A stretch of DNA of 64,000 bases from Pseudoxanthomonas kalamensis DSM 18571 (GCF_010211745.1 NZ_PDWQ01000003.1:124001-188000), one strand, 5' to 3'. Shown: positions 44,558 to 56,042, counted from the stretch's first letter. Numbers and translations are program-made. The notes: generated by a model not told the origin, from the letters alone.

Positions 44558-45865
44558 ATGCGTTTCCGTCTTTCGATTCCATTGCTGGGCCTGCTGGCCG
44601 TGGCATCGCCGGCGTTCGCCGCGCTGTCGCCGCAGGAAAAGGTCATGGTCGACACCGTCGAGGCCGAATACGAGCGATCGGTTTCGCTGCTGGAGACCCT
44701 GGTCAACCAGAACAGCGGTTCGCTGAACCTGGCCGGGGTGAAGGCGGTCGCCGACCTGCTGCGGCCGGAATTCGAGCAACTGGGTTTCGAAGTGGAATGG
44801 AAGCCGATGATGCACACCCAGCGCGCCGGCCACCTGATCGCCACCCATGCCGGCACGCCGGGCGGCAAGCGCCTGCTGTTGATCGGCCACCTGGACACGG
44901 TGTTCGAGCCGGATTCGCCGTTCCAGACCTTCGTGCGCGACGGCCAGTACGCCACCGGCCCCGGCGTCGAGGACGACAAGGGCGGGGTGACGATCATGCT
45001 GGCTGCGTTGCGGGCGATGCACGCGGCGGGCACGTTGCAGAACACGAATGTGGATGTGGTGCTGACCGGCGACGAAGAGGATGCCGGCGACCCGCAGGAT
45101 CAGGCACGTGCCGATCTGGTCGCCGCCGGCCGGCGTGCCGATGCGGCACTGGACTTCGAAGGGCTGTCGGTACAAAACGGCCAGGACATGGGTTCGATCG
45201 CGCGGCGTTCGTCCAACGTGTGGACGCTGACGGCGACCGGGCGTTCGGGCCACAGCTCCGGGATATTCTCGAAGGGAGCTGGCGACGGCGCGGTGTTCGA
45301 GCTGGCGCGGATCATCGCCGCGTTCCGCGAGCAGTTGCCGGAGCCGAACCTGACCTTCAACGTCGGCCTGCTCGGCGGCGGTCAGGGTGTCGAGGTCGAT
45401 GACGACGGCGTGCGCATGACGGTGGCCGGCAAGACCAACATCATTCCCCCGCTGGCCATCGCCATGGGCGATTTCCGTACCCTGAGCCAGGAGCAGACCG
45501 AGCGGGTGAAGGCGAAGATGCGGCAGATCGTGGCCGCGCATCTGCCGCAGACCGAAGCCGAGATCGTGTTCGACGATCCGTATCCGCCGATGGCACCGAC
45601 CGAGGGCAACCGTGCCCTGCTGGGTCGGTTGAACGAGGTCAACGCCGACCTGGGCCTGGCGCCGATGCCGGAGCTGGACCCGCTGAAGCGTGGCGCCGGC
45701 GATATCGCCTTCGTCGCCGCCGATGTGGATGGGTTGATCGGATTGGGCATGTCCGGAACCGGCGGGCATTCGCCGCGGGAAACCGCCGACCTGGACAGTA
45801 TCCGTCGTCAGGCCAAGCGCGCGGCGATCCTGATGAGCCGGCTCGGCGCCGAGTCGAAGCCGTAG
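44558..45865 (+). CDS. Exported M20 peptidase (glutamate carboxypeptidase type)
   Basis: 435 aa from ATG 44558. The signal peptide is MRFRLSIPLLGLLAVASPAFA. Di-zinc site residues are in LLLIGHLDTVF, GPGVEDDKGG (bridging Asp), GDEEDAG (general-base Glu) and the C-terminal GTGGHSPRE. The pattern resembles carboxypeptidase G2, which removes C-terminal glutamate from folates and peptides. It acts in the periplasm or outside the cell. Confidence 0.9.
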   Translation: MRFRLSIPLLGLLAVASPAFAALSPQEKVMVDTVEAEYERSVSLLETLVNQNSGSLNLAGVKAVADLLRPEFEQLGFEVEWKPMMHTQRAGHLIATHAGTPGGKRLLLIGHLDTVFEPDSPFQTFVRDGQYATGPGVEDDKGGVTIMLAALRAMHAAGTLQNTNVDVVLTGDEEDAGDPQDQARADLVAAGRRADAALDFEGLSVQNGQDMGSIARRSSNVWTLTATGRSGHSSGIFSKGAGDGAVFELARIIAAFREQLPEPNLTFNVGLLGGGQGVEVDDDGVRMTVAGKTNIIPPLAIAMGDFRTLSQEQTERVKAKMRQIVAAHLPQTEAEIVFDDPYPPMAPTEGNRALLGRLNEVNADLGLAPMPELDPLKRGAGDIAFVAADVDGLIGLGMSGTGGHSPRETADLDSIRRQAKRAAILMSRLGAESKP

Positions 45866-45883
45866 GGCGGGCCTCGGCCCGCC
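45866..45883. repeat. Inverted repeat after the M20 peptidase gene
   Basis: GGCGGGCC and GGCCCGCC are separated by two bases directly after the stop codon. There is no T-run. It may act as a weak bidirectional terminator between convergent genes. Confidence 0.5.
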
Positions 45884-45919
45884 GTCGTCCGGCTTTCAAT
45901 TCACCCTACAAAGCCCGGA

Positions 45920-46375
45920 TCAGGGCCGCCGCCGTCTGCCCGGTGGCGGCGCGGCCCGCCAGCCGTCCGCGCCATTGGACTGCCCCACGCTGATGCTGAC
46001 GTTGACCGAGCGCGGCTTGCCCTCGTCGCTGGCGTACTCCTTGCAGTAGTTCAGTCTGGCGGCGGTATAGGTGCTGGTGCCGAAGGCGGAATGGCCGATG
46101 CCGGCGGCGACGCTGCCGGTGACCGCATTCTCCTCGCCGTCGGGCGAGGTCGGGCACAGCGACTGCGAGGGCATTGCCGATTCGCCGGCGGCCGGCTCGC
46201 CCGAAGTGTCGCCATACCAGGTGCCGGGCGGATCGTTGCCGTAGGTAGTCGTCGGTTCGGGCAGGCTCAGGTCAAGTTTGTCCGTGGCGACCGGCGTCTC
46301 CGGCGGCGCAGGCTGCTGTGCGGCGGCCGGAACCGAGACCAGCAGGCCGGCGAGAAGCGCATAACGGAAGTTCAT
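45920..46375 (-). CDS. Small exported protein of unknown function
   Basis: 151 aa from ATG 46375. A signal peptide (MNFRYALLAGLLVSVPAAA, cleavage before QQPAPPE) leads into a Pro/Thr-rich stretch and a mature domain with two cysteines (SLCPTSPDGEEN and NYCKEY) that could form a disulphide. It contains AAGIGHSAFGTSTYTAARLN and a Gly/Pro/Arg tail. I do not recognise the family. Confidence 0.65.
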   Translation of the reverse strand: MNFRYALLAGLLVSVPAAAQQPAPPETPVATDKLDLSLPEPTTTYGNDPPGTWYGDTSGEPAAGESAMPSQSLCPTSPDGEENAVTGSVAAGIGHSAFGTSTYTAARLNYCKEYASDEGKPRSVNVSISVGQSNGADGWRAAPPPGRRRRP

Positions 46376-46464
46376 GGCGGTGGCGAGCCTGTGGGACGGG
46401 CCACCATGCTGGCAGGCCATGCTTGAATGCCGGCTGTTTGCGGGTAACGGCCCTGGCACCGCAT

Positions 46465-47442
46465 TCATGGCAGCGCCGCGCCGCGTGCGGCGATGTACAA
46501 CCGGTACCAGTCTTCGCGACCCAGTTCGATGCGATCGGCCACGCAGCCATCGGCCAGGCGCTGCGGTCGCGTGGTGCCGACGATCGGCTGGATGCCGGCC
46601 GGGTGCCGCAGCAGCCAGGCAAGCAGAATGGCTTCGGCGGTGCAGCCGTGGGCGAGTGCTTGTCTCTGCACCTCTTCACGAGCCGACAACAGGCTCGCAT
46701 CGGTGTCCGTTGCCGGACGGCCCAGGCGGCCGCCGGCCAGCGGCGACCATGCCTGCAGCAGGATGCCGTGTTCGCGACAGTAGTCCAGCGTGCCGGCGAC
46801 GTTCGCCGTGCCGCGGTTTGTCTGCCGGTTGAAGACGACGCCTTCGTCGATCAAGGCGTGATGGGGCAGGCTCAACTCGACCTGGTTGACGACAAGAGGT
46901 TGGTCGAGGTGTTTCCGAAGCAGTGAAATCTGCGTACCGGTGTGGTTGCTGACGCCGAAATGCAGCACTTTGCCGTCGCGTTGCAACTGGTCGAAGGCGG
47001 CCGCGACCTCGGCCGGTTCCAGCAATGGATCGGGACGGTGCAGCAACAGCAGGTCGAGGTGGTCGGTGCCCAGCCGGTGCAGGCTGCCCTCCACCGAGGA
47101 CACGATGTGGCTGCGGCTGAAATCGTAGCGCCCCGGACTGTCGGGATTGGGGTCGCCGGCGAAGCGGATGCCGCATTTGGATTGCAGGACGATCCGATCG
47201 CGCAGGTCGGGCGATTGCCGCAAGACCGCGCCGAACAGCTGTTCCGAGCGTCCGTTGGCGTAGATGTCGGCATGGTCGAACAGGTTGATGCCCTGCGCCA
47301 GCGCGGCATCGATCAGGGCGCGCGCCTCGGCCACTTCGGCTTCCGCAGGATCGCCGGTATTGCCGACGCGGCTCAGGGTCATGCAGCCCAGCGCGATCCG
47401 GGAAACCTCGAGATCGATGCCGGGGATGCGGTAGGTGCGCAT
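46465..47442 (-). CDS. Aldo/keto reductase
   Basis: 325 aa from ATG 47442. It has the (beta/alpha)8 tetrad marks in LFDHADIYANGRSEQ (Asp, Tyr), QSKCGIR (Lys) and LLLHRPDPL (His), with the NADPH-binding end PIVGTTRPQRL. It resembles the YdhF-type oxidoreductases. The start lies 20 bases after the ppx stop on the same strand, so it may be at the end of the phosphate operon, but no functional link is evident. Confidence 0.9.
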   Translation of the reverse strand: MRTYRIPGIDLEVSRIALGCMTLSRVGNTGDPAEAEVAEARALIDAALAQGINLFDHADIYANGRSEQLFGAVLRQSPDLRDRIVLQSKCGIRFAGDPNPDSPGRYDFSRSHIVSSVEGSLHRLGTDHLDLLLLHRPDPLLEPAEVAAAFDQLQRDGKVLHFGVSNHTGTQISLLRKHLDQPLVVNQVELSLPHHALIDEGVVFNRQTNRGTANVAGTLDYCREHGILLQAWSPLAGGRLGRPATDTDASLLSAREEVQRQALAHGCTAEAILLAWLLRHPAGIQPIVGTTRPQRLADGCVADRIELGREDWYRLYIAARGAALP

Positions 47443-47462
47443 GGTGCGGTCGGGTCCGCGAA

Positions 47463-48989
47463 TCAATCGACGAAGGTGCCGAAGGCGATGCCCAGCCCGG
47501 CTATGTCCTCGGGTTCGCCGAGCAGGTCGGCGCGCAGCAGCGGACGGCCTTCGACCCATTTCTTCGAGACCACCAGGCCCAAGCTGTCGCCGTCGGCAGT
47601 CAGGTCCAGCTTCGGGATCGGGTCGCCTTCATGCGAACGGTGCAGCAGCACCGCCAGGCGCAGCAACGCTGACTTGCGACGGGCGCTGAGCAGCAGGCGG
47701 TCGGGCAGGGCCTCGAACGCGCCCTTCGGCACGCTGCGGCGGTGGGTGCGCACCAGCGCGGCCAGCACCTGCTGCTCCTGTCGCGAGAAGCCGGCGATGT
47801 CGGAGTTCTCCAGCATGTAGGCGCCATGCACGTGGTACTGGCTGTGTGCGATGACTAGGCCGATCTCGTGCAGCCGTGCCGCCCAGATCAGCTGACGGGC
47901 GTCGTCGTCGTTCAATTGCCAGACGTGCTCGACCTGCTCGAACAGGCGCATGGCGGTGGCTTCGACCCGCGCGGCCTGGATCTCGTCGATGCCGTAGCGC
48001 TGGGTCAGCGAGGCGACCGAGGTGTCGCGCGGGTCCTTGTCGCTGCCGCGGCCGAGCATGTCGTACAGGATGCCCTCGCGCATCGCCGCCTTGCTGACCA
48101 TCAATCGCTGCAGCCCCAGTGCGTTGAATGCGGCTTCCAGCACCAGCACGCCGCCGGCGATGATCGGCTTGCGGTCGTTGGACAGGCCGGGCAGGTCGAT
48201 GCGGTTGATGTGGTTGGCCTGCAGCAGGCGGTCGCGCAGTTGCGGCAACGCCTCGATGGTGATGGCGCCCTTGGTCAGCTTCATCGCCGCGCAGATTTCG
48301 CCGATGGCCTTGTGGGTGCCGGACGAGCCGATGGCCTCCTGCCAGCCGAGTGCGCGGTACTGCTGGGCGAACTGCTGGAACTCGGCGCCGATTTCGTCCA
48401 GACCGTCCTTCCAGCGCTTCTTCGACAGCTTGCCGTCGGGGAAGAAGCGGCGGGTGCTGGCAATGCAGCCGGCCTGCAGGCTTTCGCGTTCGATCTGCTC
48501 GAAGCCGCGGCCGATGATGAATTCGGTGGAACCGCCGCCGATGTCGATGACCAGCCGCAACTGGCCGGGCCGGGGCGGTTGCGCATGGGCGACGCCGAGG
48601 TAGATCAGACGCGCTTCCTCGCGTCCGGAGACGACTTCGATCGGTTTGCCCAATGCGGCCTCGGCCGGTTGCAGGAAGCCTTGCGGGTCGCGCAGCTGGC
48701 GCACGGTGTTGGTGGCCAGGGCGCGCACATGCGCGGTCGGAAAGTCGCGGATGCGCTGACCGAAGCGGGCTAGGCATTCCAGCGCGCGCTTCTGCGCCTT
48801 CGATGCCAGTCCGCCCTTGCCGTCCAGGCCGTCGGCCATGCGCACGGTTTCGCGCAGGCGGTCGACCACCCGTAGCTGGCCCAGTGTGTAGCGGGCGACC
48901 ACCATGTGGAAACTGTTGGAACCGATGTCGATGGCGGCTAGGTGTTCGCCATCCTGCAGGCTGGTCGCGGCATTGGTGGTCAGCGGCAT
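47463..48989 (-). CDS. ppx: Exopolyphosphatase
   Basis: 508 aa of the Ppx/GppA sugar-kinase fold. The phosphate-binding motifs are AAIDIGSNSFHMV and VIDIGGGSTEF, with SLQAGCIAS and a C-terminal HD-like helical domain (AARLHEIGLVIAHSQYH). It removes terminal phosphates from long-chain polyphosphate. It lies 48 bases after ppk1, and the two opposing enzymes are presumably balanced by PhoB control and protein-level regulation. Confidence 0.94.
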   Translation of the reverse strand: MPLTTNAATSLQDGEHLAAIDIGSNSFHMVVARYTLGQLRVVDRLRETVRMADGLDGKGGLASKAQKRALECLARFGQRIRDFPTAHVRALATNTVRQLRDPQGFLQPAEAALGKPIEVVSGREEARLIYLGVAHAQPPRPGQLRLVIDIGGGSTEFIIGRGFEQIERESLQAGCIASTRRFFPDGKLSKKRWKDGLDEIGAEFQQFAQQYRALGWQEAIGSSGTHKAIGEICAAMKLTKGAITIEALPQLRDRLLQANHINRIDLPGLSNDRKPIIAGGVLVLEAAFNALGLQRLMVSKAAMREGILYDMLGRGSDKDPRDTSVASLTQRYGIDEIQAARVEATAMRLFEQVEHVWQLNDDDARQLIWAARLHEIGLVIAHSQYHVHGAYMLENSDIAGFSRQEQQVLAALVRTHRRSVPKGAFEALPDRLLLSARRKSALLRLAVLLHRSHEGDPIPKLDLTADGDSLGLVVSKKWVEGRPLLRADLLGEPEDIAGLGIAFGTFVD

Positions 48990-49037
48990 GCGCGCATCTT
49001 ACTCGTGATGCCGGGGTTCGCCTATCCGTCGGATGCG

Positions 49038-51130
49038 CTAGAGCTGCGCGAGCAGTGCCATCTGCGCCGAGTGCGGCGCCTGGCCATCGGCCGGAACGAG
49101 AGAGCGGTAGTTGCCGTCCGCATCCAGCTGCCAGGCGTTGCAGTTGTCGTCCAGGTAGTTCTGCAGCGCTTCACGGTACACACGCTCGGCCAGTTGCGGG
49201 TCGAGGATCGGGAAACAGACCTCAACCCGGCGCAGCAGGTTGCGCTCAAGCCAGTCGGCGCTGGCGCAATAGGTTTCCGGGTTGCCGTCGTTGCCGAACC
49301 AGTACACGCGGCTGTGCTCGAGGAAACGGCCGACGATGCTGCGCACGCGGATATTGTCGGACACGCTGGCGATGCCCGGGCGCAACGTACAGGCGCCGCG
49401 TACGATCAGGTCGATCTGCACCCCGGCCTGCGAGGCCGCGTACAGCGCACGCACCACCCGCGGCTCGTTCAGCGCATTGATCTTGGCGATGATCCGCGCC
49501 GGACGCCCGGCCTTGGCGAGCCTGGCTTCGCGCTCAATCTTCTTCAGCAGGCCGGCGTGCAGGGTGAACGGCGACTGCAGCAGGCGCTTGAGCCGGGTGC
49601 CGGAGGACATCCCCGAGAGCTGCTGGAATAGCAGGTGGACGTCGCTGCCGATCTCGGGGTTGGCGGTGATCAGGCCCAGGTCGGTATAGGCGCGCGCGGT
49701 GCCACTGTGATAGTTGCCGGTGCCCAGGTGCACGTAGCGGCGCAGCTTGCGCCCGACCCGGCGCACGATCAGCAGCATTTTTCCATGGGTCTTGTAGCCG
49801 ACCACGCCGTACACGACCTGCGCGCCGGCCTCCTGCAGGCGGTCGGCCACGCCGAGGTTGGCATCCTCGTCGAAGCGCGCCAGCAGTTCCACCACTACGG
49901 TGACGTCCTTGCCGTTGCGCGCGGCCAGCACCAGTGCTTCGACCAGCGGCGAATCCTTGCCGGTACGGTACAGGGTCTGCTTGATCGCCAGCACGTTGGG
50001 GTCGACCGCGGCCTGGCGCAGCAGTTCCAGTACCGGGGTGAAGGCGTCGAACGGATGGTGCAGCAGGACGTCGCTTTCGTCGATGCGGTCGAAGATGCTC
50101 TCGCTGTCGTTCAGCGTGCGCGGAGTGAACGCCGGATATTTCAGTTCCGGGCGCTGCACCAGGTCGTAAACCTGGGTGACGCGATTGAGGTTGACCGGGC
50201 CGTCGATGCGATAGACCGCGTTCTCGGTCAGCTCGAAATTCTGCAGCAGGGTGCGGACGATGGCGTTCGGGCAATCCCTGGCGATCTCCAGACGCACCGC
50301 CGGGCGGTAGCCGCGTCCGGCCAGCTCGTCGCGCAGCGCCAGCGCCAGGTTGTCGACCTCTTCCTCGTCCATCACCAGCTCGGAGTTGCGGGTGACCCGG
50401 AACTGGTACGCGCCCTTGACCTCCATGCCGGGGAACAGTTCGTGGACGAAGCACGACAGTACCGAGGACAGCAGCACGAAATCGTGCTCGCCACCGGACA
50501 CGCGCTGCGGCAGGTGGATGGTCCGCGGCAGCGAGCGCGGCGCGCGCACCACCGCCAGGTGCCCGGATCGGCCGAACGCATCCTTGCCCTTCAGCACCAC
50601 CACCACGTTCAGCGACTTGTTGAGAATCTTCGGGAACGGATGCGAGGGGTCCAGCCCCAGCGGCGACAACACCGGCATGATCTCGTCGCGGAAGTACGCG
50701 CGCAGCCAGCGTGTCTGTCGCGCGTTCCATTGCGCAGTGCCGAGAATGCGCACGCCGGCCTCGGCCAGTGCCGGCCGCAGCACCTGGTTCCAGCACTGGT
50801 ACTGCGCATCGACCAGCTCGGCGGCGCGGTCGTGGATCAGCGAGAGGATGGTGGCCGGGCTGAGCCCGTCCGGTCCCGGTGGCAGGCCGAAATCCAGCGC
50901 ATGGCGCACGGTGGCGGCGCGGATTTCGAAGAACTCGTCGAGGTTGGTGCAGGAAATGCACAGGAAACGCAGCCGCTCCAGCAGCGGCACCTGCGCGTCC
51001 ATGGCCTGCGCCAACACGCGGAAATTGAAGTTCAGCTGCGACAACTCGCGATTCAGGTACAGCGCGGGGTCGCGCAGCGGGTCGGCGCCGTTGGGAACCG
51101 GGATTTCCGGCAATGTGGATCGGGGCAGGC

Positions 51131-51134
<4 letters not shown>
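49038..51134 (-). CDS. ppk1: Polyphosphate kinase 1
   Basis: 698 aa, usual length. The N-terminal domain begins LYLNRELSQLNFNFRVLAQA. The autophosphorylated histidine lies in VGYKTHGKMLL, and a second conserved His in the C2 domain. It makes polyphosphate from ATP at the inner membrane. Its ATG overlaps the phoR stop by four bases, so ppk1 is translationally coupled to phoR and belongs to the phoB-phoR unit. Confidence 0.95.
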
Positions 51135-52474
<1,340 letters not shown>

Positions 52475-52553
52475 GCGGGGATTGTGGCAGATGGTCGCAG
52501 GCCGGACGTTCCGGCGCGCGCCGTGCAGGCCGGTCGTGGCGTCCTGGTCGGCG

Positions 52554-53243
52554 CTATACCGAGGCCGAGAAGCGGTAGCCCGAGCCGCGCACCGTTTGCA
52601 CCATGTCGGCCACGCCATGCGGTTCCAGGGTCTTGCGCAGGCGGCGGATATGCACGTCCACGGTGCGCTCCTCGACATAGACGCTGCCGCCCCAGACGTG
52701 GTCGAGCAGCTGGGTGCGGCTGTAGACCCGCTCCGGATGGGTCATGAAGAAGTGCAGCAGGCGGTATTCGGTCGGGCCGATCGGCACCGGGGTGTCGCCG
52801 GCGAACACCCGGTGGGCGGCGCCGTCGATCCGTAGCGCGCCGACCGCGATGCTGCCGTCCTCGTCGTCGTCGCGGGCGCGGCGCATCACCGCGCGGATGC
52901 GCGCCAGCAGTTCGCGGGCCGAGAACGGCTTGACCACGTAGTCGTCGACGCCGGCTTCCAGGCCGCCGACCCGGTCGTTTTCTTCGCCGCGTGCGGTCAG
53001 CATGATGATCGGCACGTCGCGAGTCAGCGCGTCCTTGCGCCAGCGCCGGGCCAGTTCCAGGCCGCTGGCGCCGGGCAGCATCCAGTCCAGCAGGATCAGG
53101 TCGGGGACCCGGTCGGCGATCGCGCTCTGCGCCTCGCGGGCGTCGCCGGCGTGGACCGGCTCGAATTCGCCCTTGCGCAGGGCAAAGGCGACCATGTCGC
53201 GGATCGCGGGTTCGTCGTCGACGATCAGGATGTGCTTCTGCAT
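52554..53243 (-). CDS. phoB: Phosphate regulon response regulator PhoB
   Basis: 229 aa from ATG 53243. The receiver has VDDEP, phosphoacceptor Asp in ILLDWMLPG and Lys in YVVKPFSARE. The OmpR-type winged helix has RTVDVHIRRLRKTL. It controls phosphate-starvation genes. A classical Pho box precedes the gene, so it should activate itself together with phoR and ppk1 downstream. Confidence 0.95.
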   Translation of the reverse strand: MQKHILIVDDEPAIRDMVAFALRKGEFEPVHAGDAREAQSAIADRVPDLILLDWMLPGASGLELARRWRKDALTRDVPIIMLTARGEENDRVGGLEAGVDDYVVKPFSARELLARIRAVMRRARDDDEDGSIAVGALRIDGAAHRVFAGDTPVPIGPTEYRLLHFFMTHPERVYSRTQLLDHVWGGSVYVEERTVDVHIRRLRKTLEPHGVADMVQTVRGSGYRFSASV

Positions 53244-53277
53244 GTCGGCCGCAGGCTCGATGGGCGGGACTCGGGCC

Positions 53278-53311
53278 ATTAGACGACAGTTTTGTGACAA
53301 AAAGATGACGC
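53278..53311 (-). promoter_or_regulatory. Pho box and promoter of phoB
   Basis: On the minus strand three TGTCA-like repeats follow each other at 11-base intervals (CGTCATC, TGTCACA, TGTCGTC). The 18-base Pho box spans 53294-53311. Exactly 10 bases further is the -10 hexamer TCTAAT (53278-53283), the arrangement of known PhoB-activated promoters, where no -35 box is needed. Confidence 0.82.
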
Positions 53312-53342
53312 GCGAATCAGGGATGGGCTGGGCTGGTTTGTT

Positions 53343-54998
53343 TCAGCGCCGCTCAAGATCGGGGTCGCGAATGCCCTGCCGGCGCAATTCCAGCACTTCG
53401 GGGGTGATGGCGGCGATGCGGGCGTCGATGCGGGCGCGGGCGTAGTAATCCAGATCGTCGCGTTTCTTCAGGTTTTGCAACTGGATCAGTGCTTGCTCGG
53501 CGCGCCCGTTCAGGTAGGCGGTTTCGGCATAGGCCTCGCCGGCGCGGATGGCATCGCCGGCCAGTTCGTTGGCGCGGGCGAAGGCGCGCTGGAACACCGG
53601 GTCACCGGCGGCGCTGGACAGCAACGGGCGCAGTACCGCCTGCGCCTGCTGGCCGGCTTCCCGGGTGCCTTGCTGGTTCAGTGCATCGGCGTAGGTCAGT
53701 GCAATGGCGCGGTTGTCGGGATGGTGTTGCAGGAGTTCGGCGAAGCGACGGTTGGCGGCAGCGCTGCGCCCGCTGCGCGATTCGGCCTGGCCCAGCGCCA
53801 GCGCCAGCCAGAGATTGTCCGGGTCGGCAGCCAGCAGAGGTTGCAGTTCGGCCGCCGCCTGGGCCGGCGAATTGCCCTGCAGATGGGCCAGGGCGACGCC
53901 GTAGCGTTCGGCCGGCGACAGGCTGCGACCACTGTTGTCGCGCAGGCTCCGGTATTCGCGCAGGGCGATGTCCGGCGAAGTGGCGCTGAGCACGCGCAGG
54001 CGTTCCTTGGCCCAGGCGAACTGGCCGGTATTGCCCTTGCCGACGGACGCATCGACCGGCAGCCGGATCGACAGCGGCAACAGTGGATTGCTGGTCCCGC
54101 CGCCACCCTGGGAGTAGTCCGGCTTGCGCGGGATCTGCTGGCTGCTGCTGGCTTCCGGAGTAGTCGTGGTGACGCGGATATTGCCTTCCTCGCTGCGCCG
54201 GATCTGCTCGGCACGCTGATGCGCTTCGCTGATGCGGGTGGTGGTGACCGGGTGGGTCTGCAGGTAGTCCGGAGTGCGTTCGCGTCCGCTGCTGCTGTTG
54301 GCCCGCAGGGCCTGCGACATGCGCCCGAAGAAGCCGGCCATGGCGTCGACGTCGTAGCCGGCGCGGGCCAGGGTATGGATGCCGATGCGGTCGGCTTCGG
54401 CCTCGTTGGAACGGGTGTAGTTGATCTGGGCCTGCTGCATCAGGCCCATGCCGGAACTGATGGCGGCCATGGTGGCATCGCCGGTTGAATTGCCGCCGGC
54501 GGCCTGGGCGGCGACGATCGCCGCCAGCATGCCCAGCAGGATCGGCAACTGGTCGCGCTGTGCACGTTCGGCCCCGCGCAGCACGTGTTGCTGGGTGACG
54601 TGGGCGATCTCGTGCGACAGCACGGCGGCCACTTCGTCCTCTTCCTCGGCGGTCAGCACCAGGCCGGCGTTCATCGCGATATAGCCGCCGAGGGTGGCGA
54701 AGGCGTTGATCTGTCGGTCCTTCAGCATGAAGAAAGTGAACGGCTGTTCGGGCTTGTCGCTGTCGGCGGCCAGTTGATCGCCGACCGTGTTCAGCCAGTT
54801 GTCGATCAGCGGATCGTCCAGCAGGTAGCCGTAGTTGCGCAGTTCGCGCAGCATCATCGCGCCGTATTCGGCCTGCTTTGCCGGGGTCAGCAGTTCCCCG
54901 GCCGAGGAGCCGATGTCGGGCAGCTTGGCCTCCTGCGCGAGCGCCAGTGGTGCCGCGAGGGCGAACGTCAGCAGGGCGGTGGACAGTGCAAGGCGCAA
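53343..54998 (-). CDS. bepA: BepA-like M48 metallopeptidase with TPR domain, exported
   Basis: 551 aa from TTG 54998, preferred because GCGGAG lies just upstream and a signal peptide follows at once (RLALSTALLTFALAAPLALAQ). An in-frame ATG at 55061 would add 21 residues before the signal. The zinc site is LSHEIAHVTQQH, with the glutamate in NEAEADRIG. The C-terminal half is tetratricopeptide repeats. BepA-type proteins help assemble or degrade outer-membrane proteins such as LptD in the periplasm. Confidence 0.9.
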   Translation of the reverse strand: MRLALSTALLTFALAAPLALAQEAKLPDIGSSAGELLTPAKQAEYGAMMLRELRNYGYLLDDPLIDNWLNTVGDQLAADSDKPEQPFTFFMLKDRQINAFATLGGYIAMNAGLVLTAEEEDEVAAVLSHEIAHVTQQHVLRGAERAQRDQLPILLGMLAAIVAAQAAGGNSTGDATMAAISSGMGLMQQAQINYTRSNEAEADRIGIHTLARAGYDVDAMAGFFGRMSQALRANSSSGRERTPDYLQTHPVTTTRISEAHQRAEQIRRSEEGNIRVTTTTPEASSSQQIPRKPDYSQGGGGTSNPLLPLSIRLPVDASVGKGNTGQFAWAKERLRVLSATSPDIALREYRSLRDNSGRSLSPAERYGVALAHLQGNSPAQAAAELQPLLAADPDNLWLALALGQAESRSGRSAAANRRFAELLQHHPDNRAIALTYADALNQQGTREAGQQAQAVLRPLLSSAAGDPVFQRAFARANELAGDAIRAGEAYAETAYLNGRAEQALIQLQNLKKRDDLDYYARARIDARIAAITPEVLELRRQGIRDPDLERR

Positions 54999-55212
54999 AT
55001 CGGACTCCGCAAGGATCGTGAATGGCAGAATGCCGGTTTGCGCGCCGTTTCGGGTGAACATGCGGTTAAGCGTGCCCCGGGCGGCATTGGCCGGATGCCA
55101 CGGCTTTGCCGGCAGGTGGGGGGGGGCTGGTCCACACTGTTCCGCTGTCCGGGCTGTGGAACGGCCAACGTGCCACCATATGGCCAATCAGGATCCCATC
55201 GCAGAGGCTGTC

Positions 55213-55482
55213 GTGACCGATACCGCAACCCCGACCATCACCCTGTACACCACCGCCGTCTGTCCGTACTGCGTGGCGGCCAAGAACTTCCTGAAAAGCA
55301 AGGGGCTGGCCTGGACCGAGGTGCGCATCGACCTCGATCCGGTCGAGCGCGAAAAGATGGTCGCGACCGCGCGGCGGACCAGCGTGCCGCAGATCTTCGT
55401 CGGCGACGTCCATGTCGGCGGCTACGACGACATGATGGCGCTGCATCGCGCCGGCAAGTTCGAACCGCTGCTCGGCAGCTGA
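55213..55482 (+). CDS. grxC: Glutaredoxin (GrxC type)
   Basis: 89 aa from GTG 55213, with AGAGG before it. An in-frame ATG at 55180 would add 11 residues. The dithiol active site is TTAVCPYCVAAKNF, with the cis-Pro segment RRTSVPQIFVGDVHVGGYDDM, as in family members reduced by glutathione. It is followed 9 bases later by an AhpD-like gene, so the two redox proteins may be expressed together. Confidence 0.92.
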   Translation: MTDTATPTITLYTTAVCPYCVAAKNFLKSKGLAWTEVRIDLDPVEREKMVATARRTSVPQIFVGDVHVGGYDDMMALHRAGKFEPLLGS

Positions 55483-55491
55483 TTCGAACCG

Positions 55492-55887
55492 ATGAGCACA
55501 TCCGGCGACGATGATCGATTGCGCGAATTCACCGAATTCCGCCAGCGCATGAACCAGCGCATCCTCGAACAACCCAACCAGGTGGTGCGGCGCTTCTTCG
55601 CCCTCGACACCCAGACCTACCAGGCCGGCGCGCTGGACGTGAAGACCAAGGAGCTGCTGGGCCTGGTGGCTTCGCTGGTATTGCGCTGCGACGACTGCAT
55701 CGCCTACCACGTCGCCCAGTGTCGGCAGGCCGGGGTCGGTCGCGAGGAGTTCTTCGAAGCGTTCTCGGTCGGGCTGGTGGTGGGCGGTTCGATCGTCATT
55801 CCGCACCTGCGGAGGGCGGTGGATTTCCTCGACCGGCTGGAGTCCGGGGCGGCGGAGCCGCCCGTCGGGCACAACCATGGCGATTGA
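55492..55887 (+). CDS. Carboxymuconolactone decarboxylase/AhpD-family protein
   Basis: 131 aa. The AhpD-type motif CDDCIAYHV gives a CxxC pair with a nearby His, preceded by KTKELLGLVASLVLRC. Proteins of this kind are thiol-disulphide or peroxidase helpers, and the adjacent glutaredoxin gene suggests redox function over aromatic-ring catabolism. The partner is unknown. Confidence 0.87.
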   Translation: MSTSGDDDRLREFTEFRQRMNQRILEQPNQVVRRFFALDTQTYQAGALDVKTKELLGLVASLVLRCDDCIAYHVAQCRQAGVGREEFFEAFSVGLVVGGSIVIPHLRRAVDFLDRLESGAAEPPVGHNHGD

Positions 55888-56042
55888 GCGAACGGCTTAG
55901 ACCATGGTGGAAATCCGGCTGCATCCGGCGCGTGTTTGCGCATCCAGGCCTGTGATGTCGGCGCCCGTCGCGGCATAATTGCAGGGGAAACTTCCCCACG
56001 CGCGCCGTTGCACGGACGCGCCCCCAGCCTGGAACCCTCACA

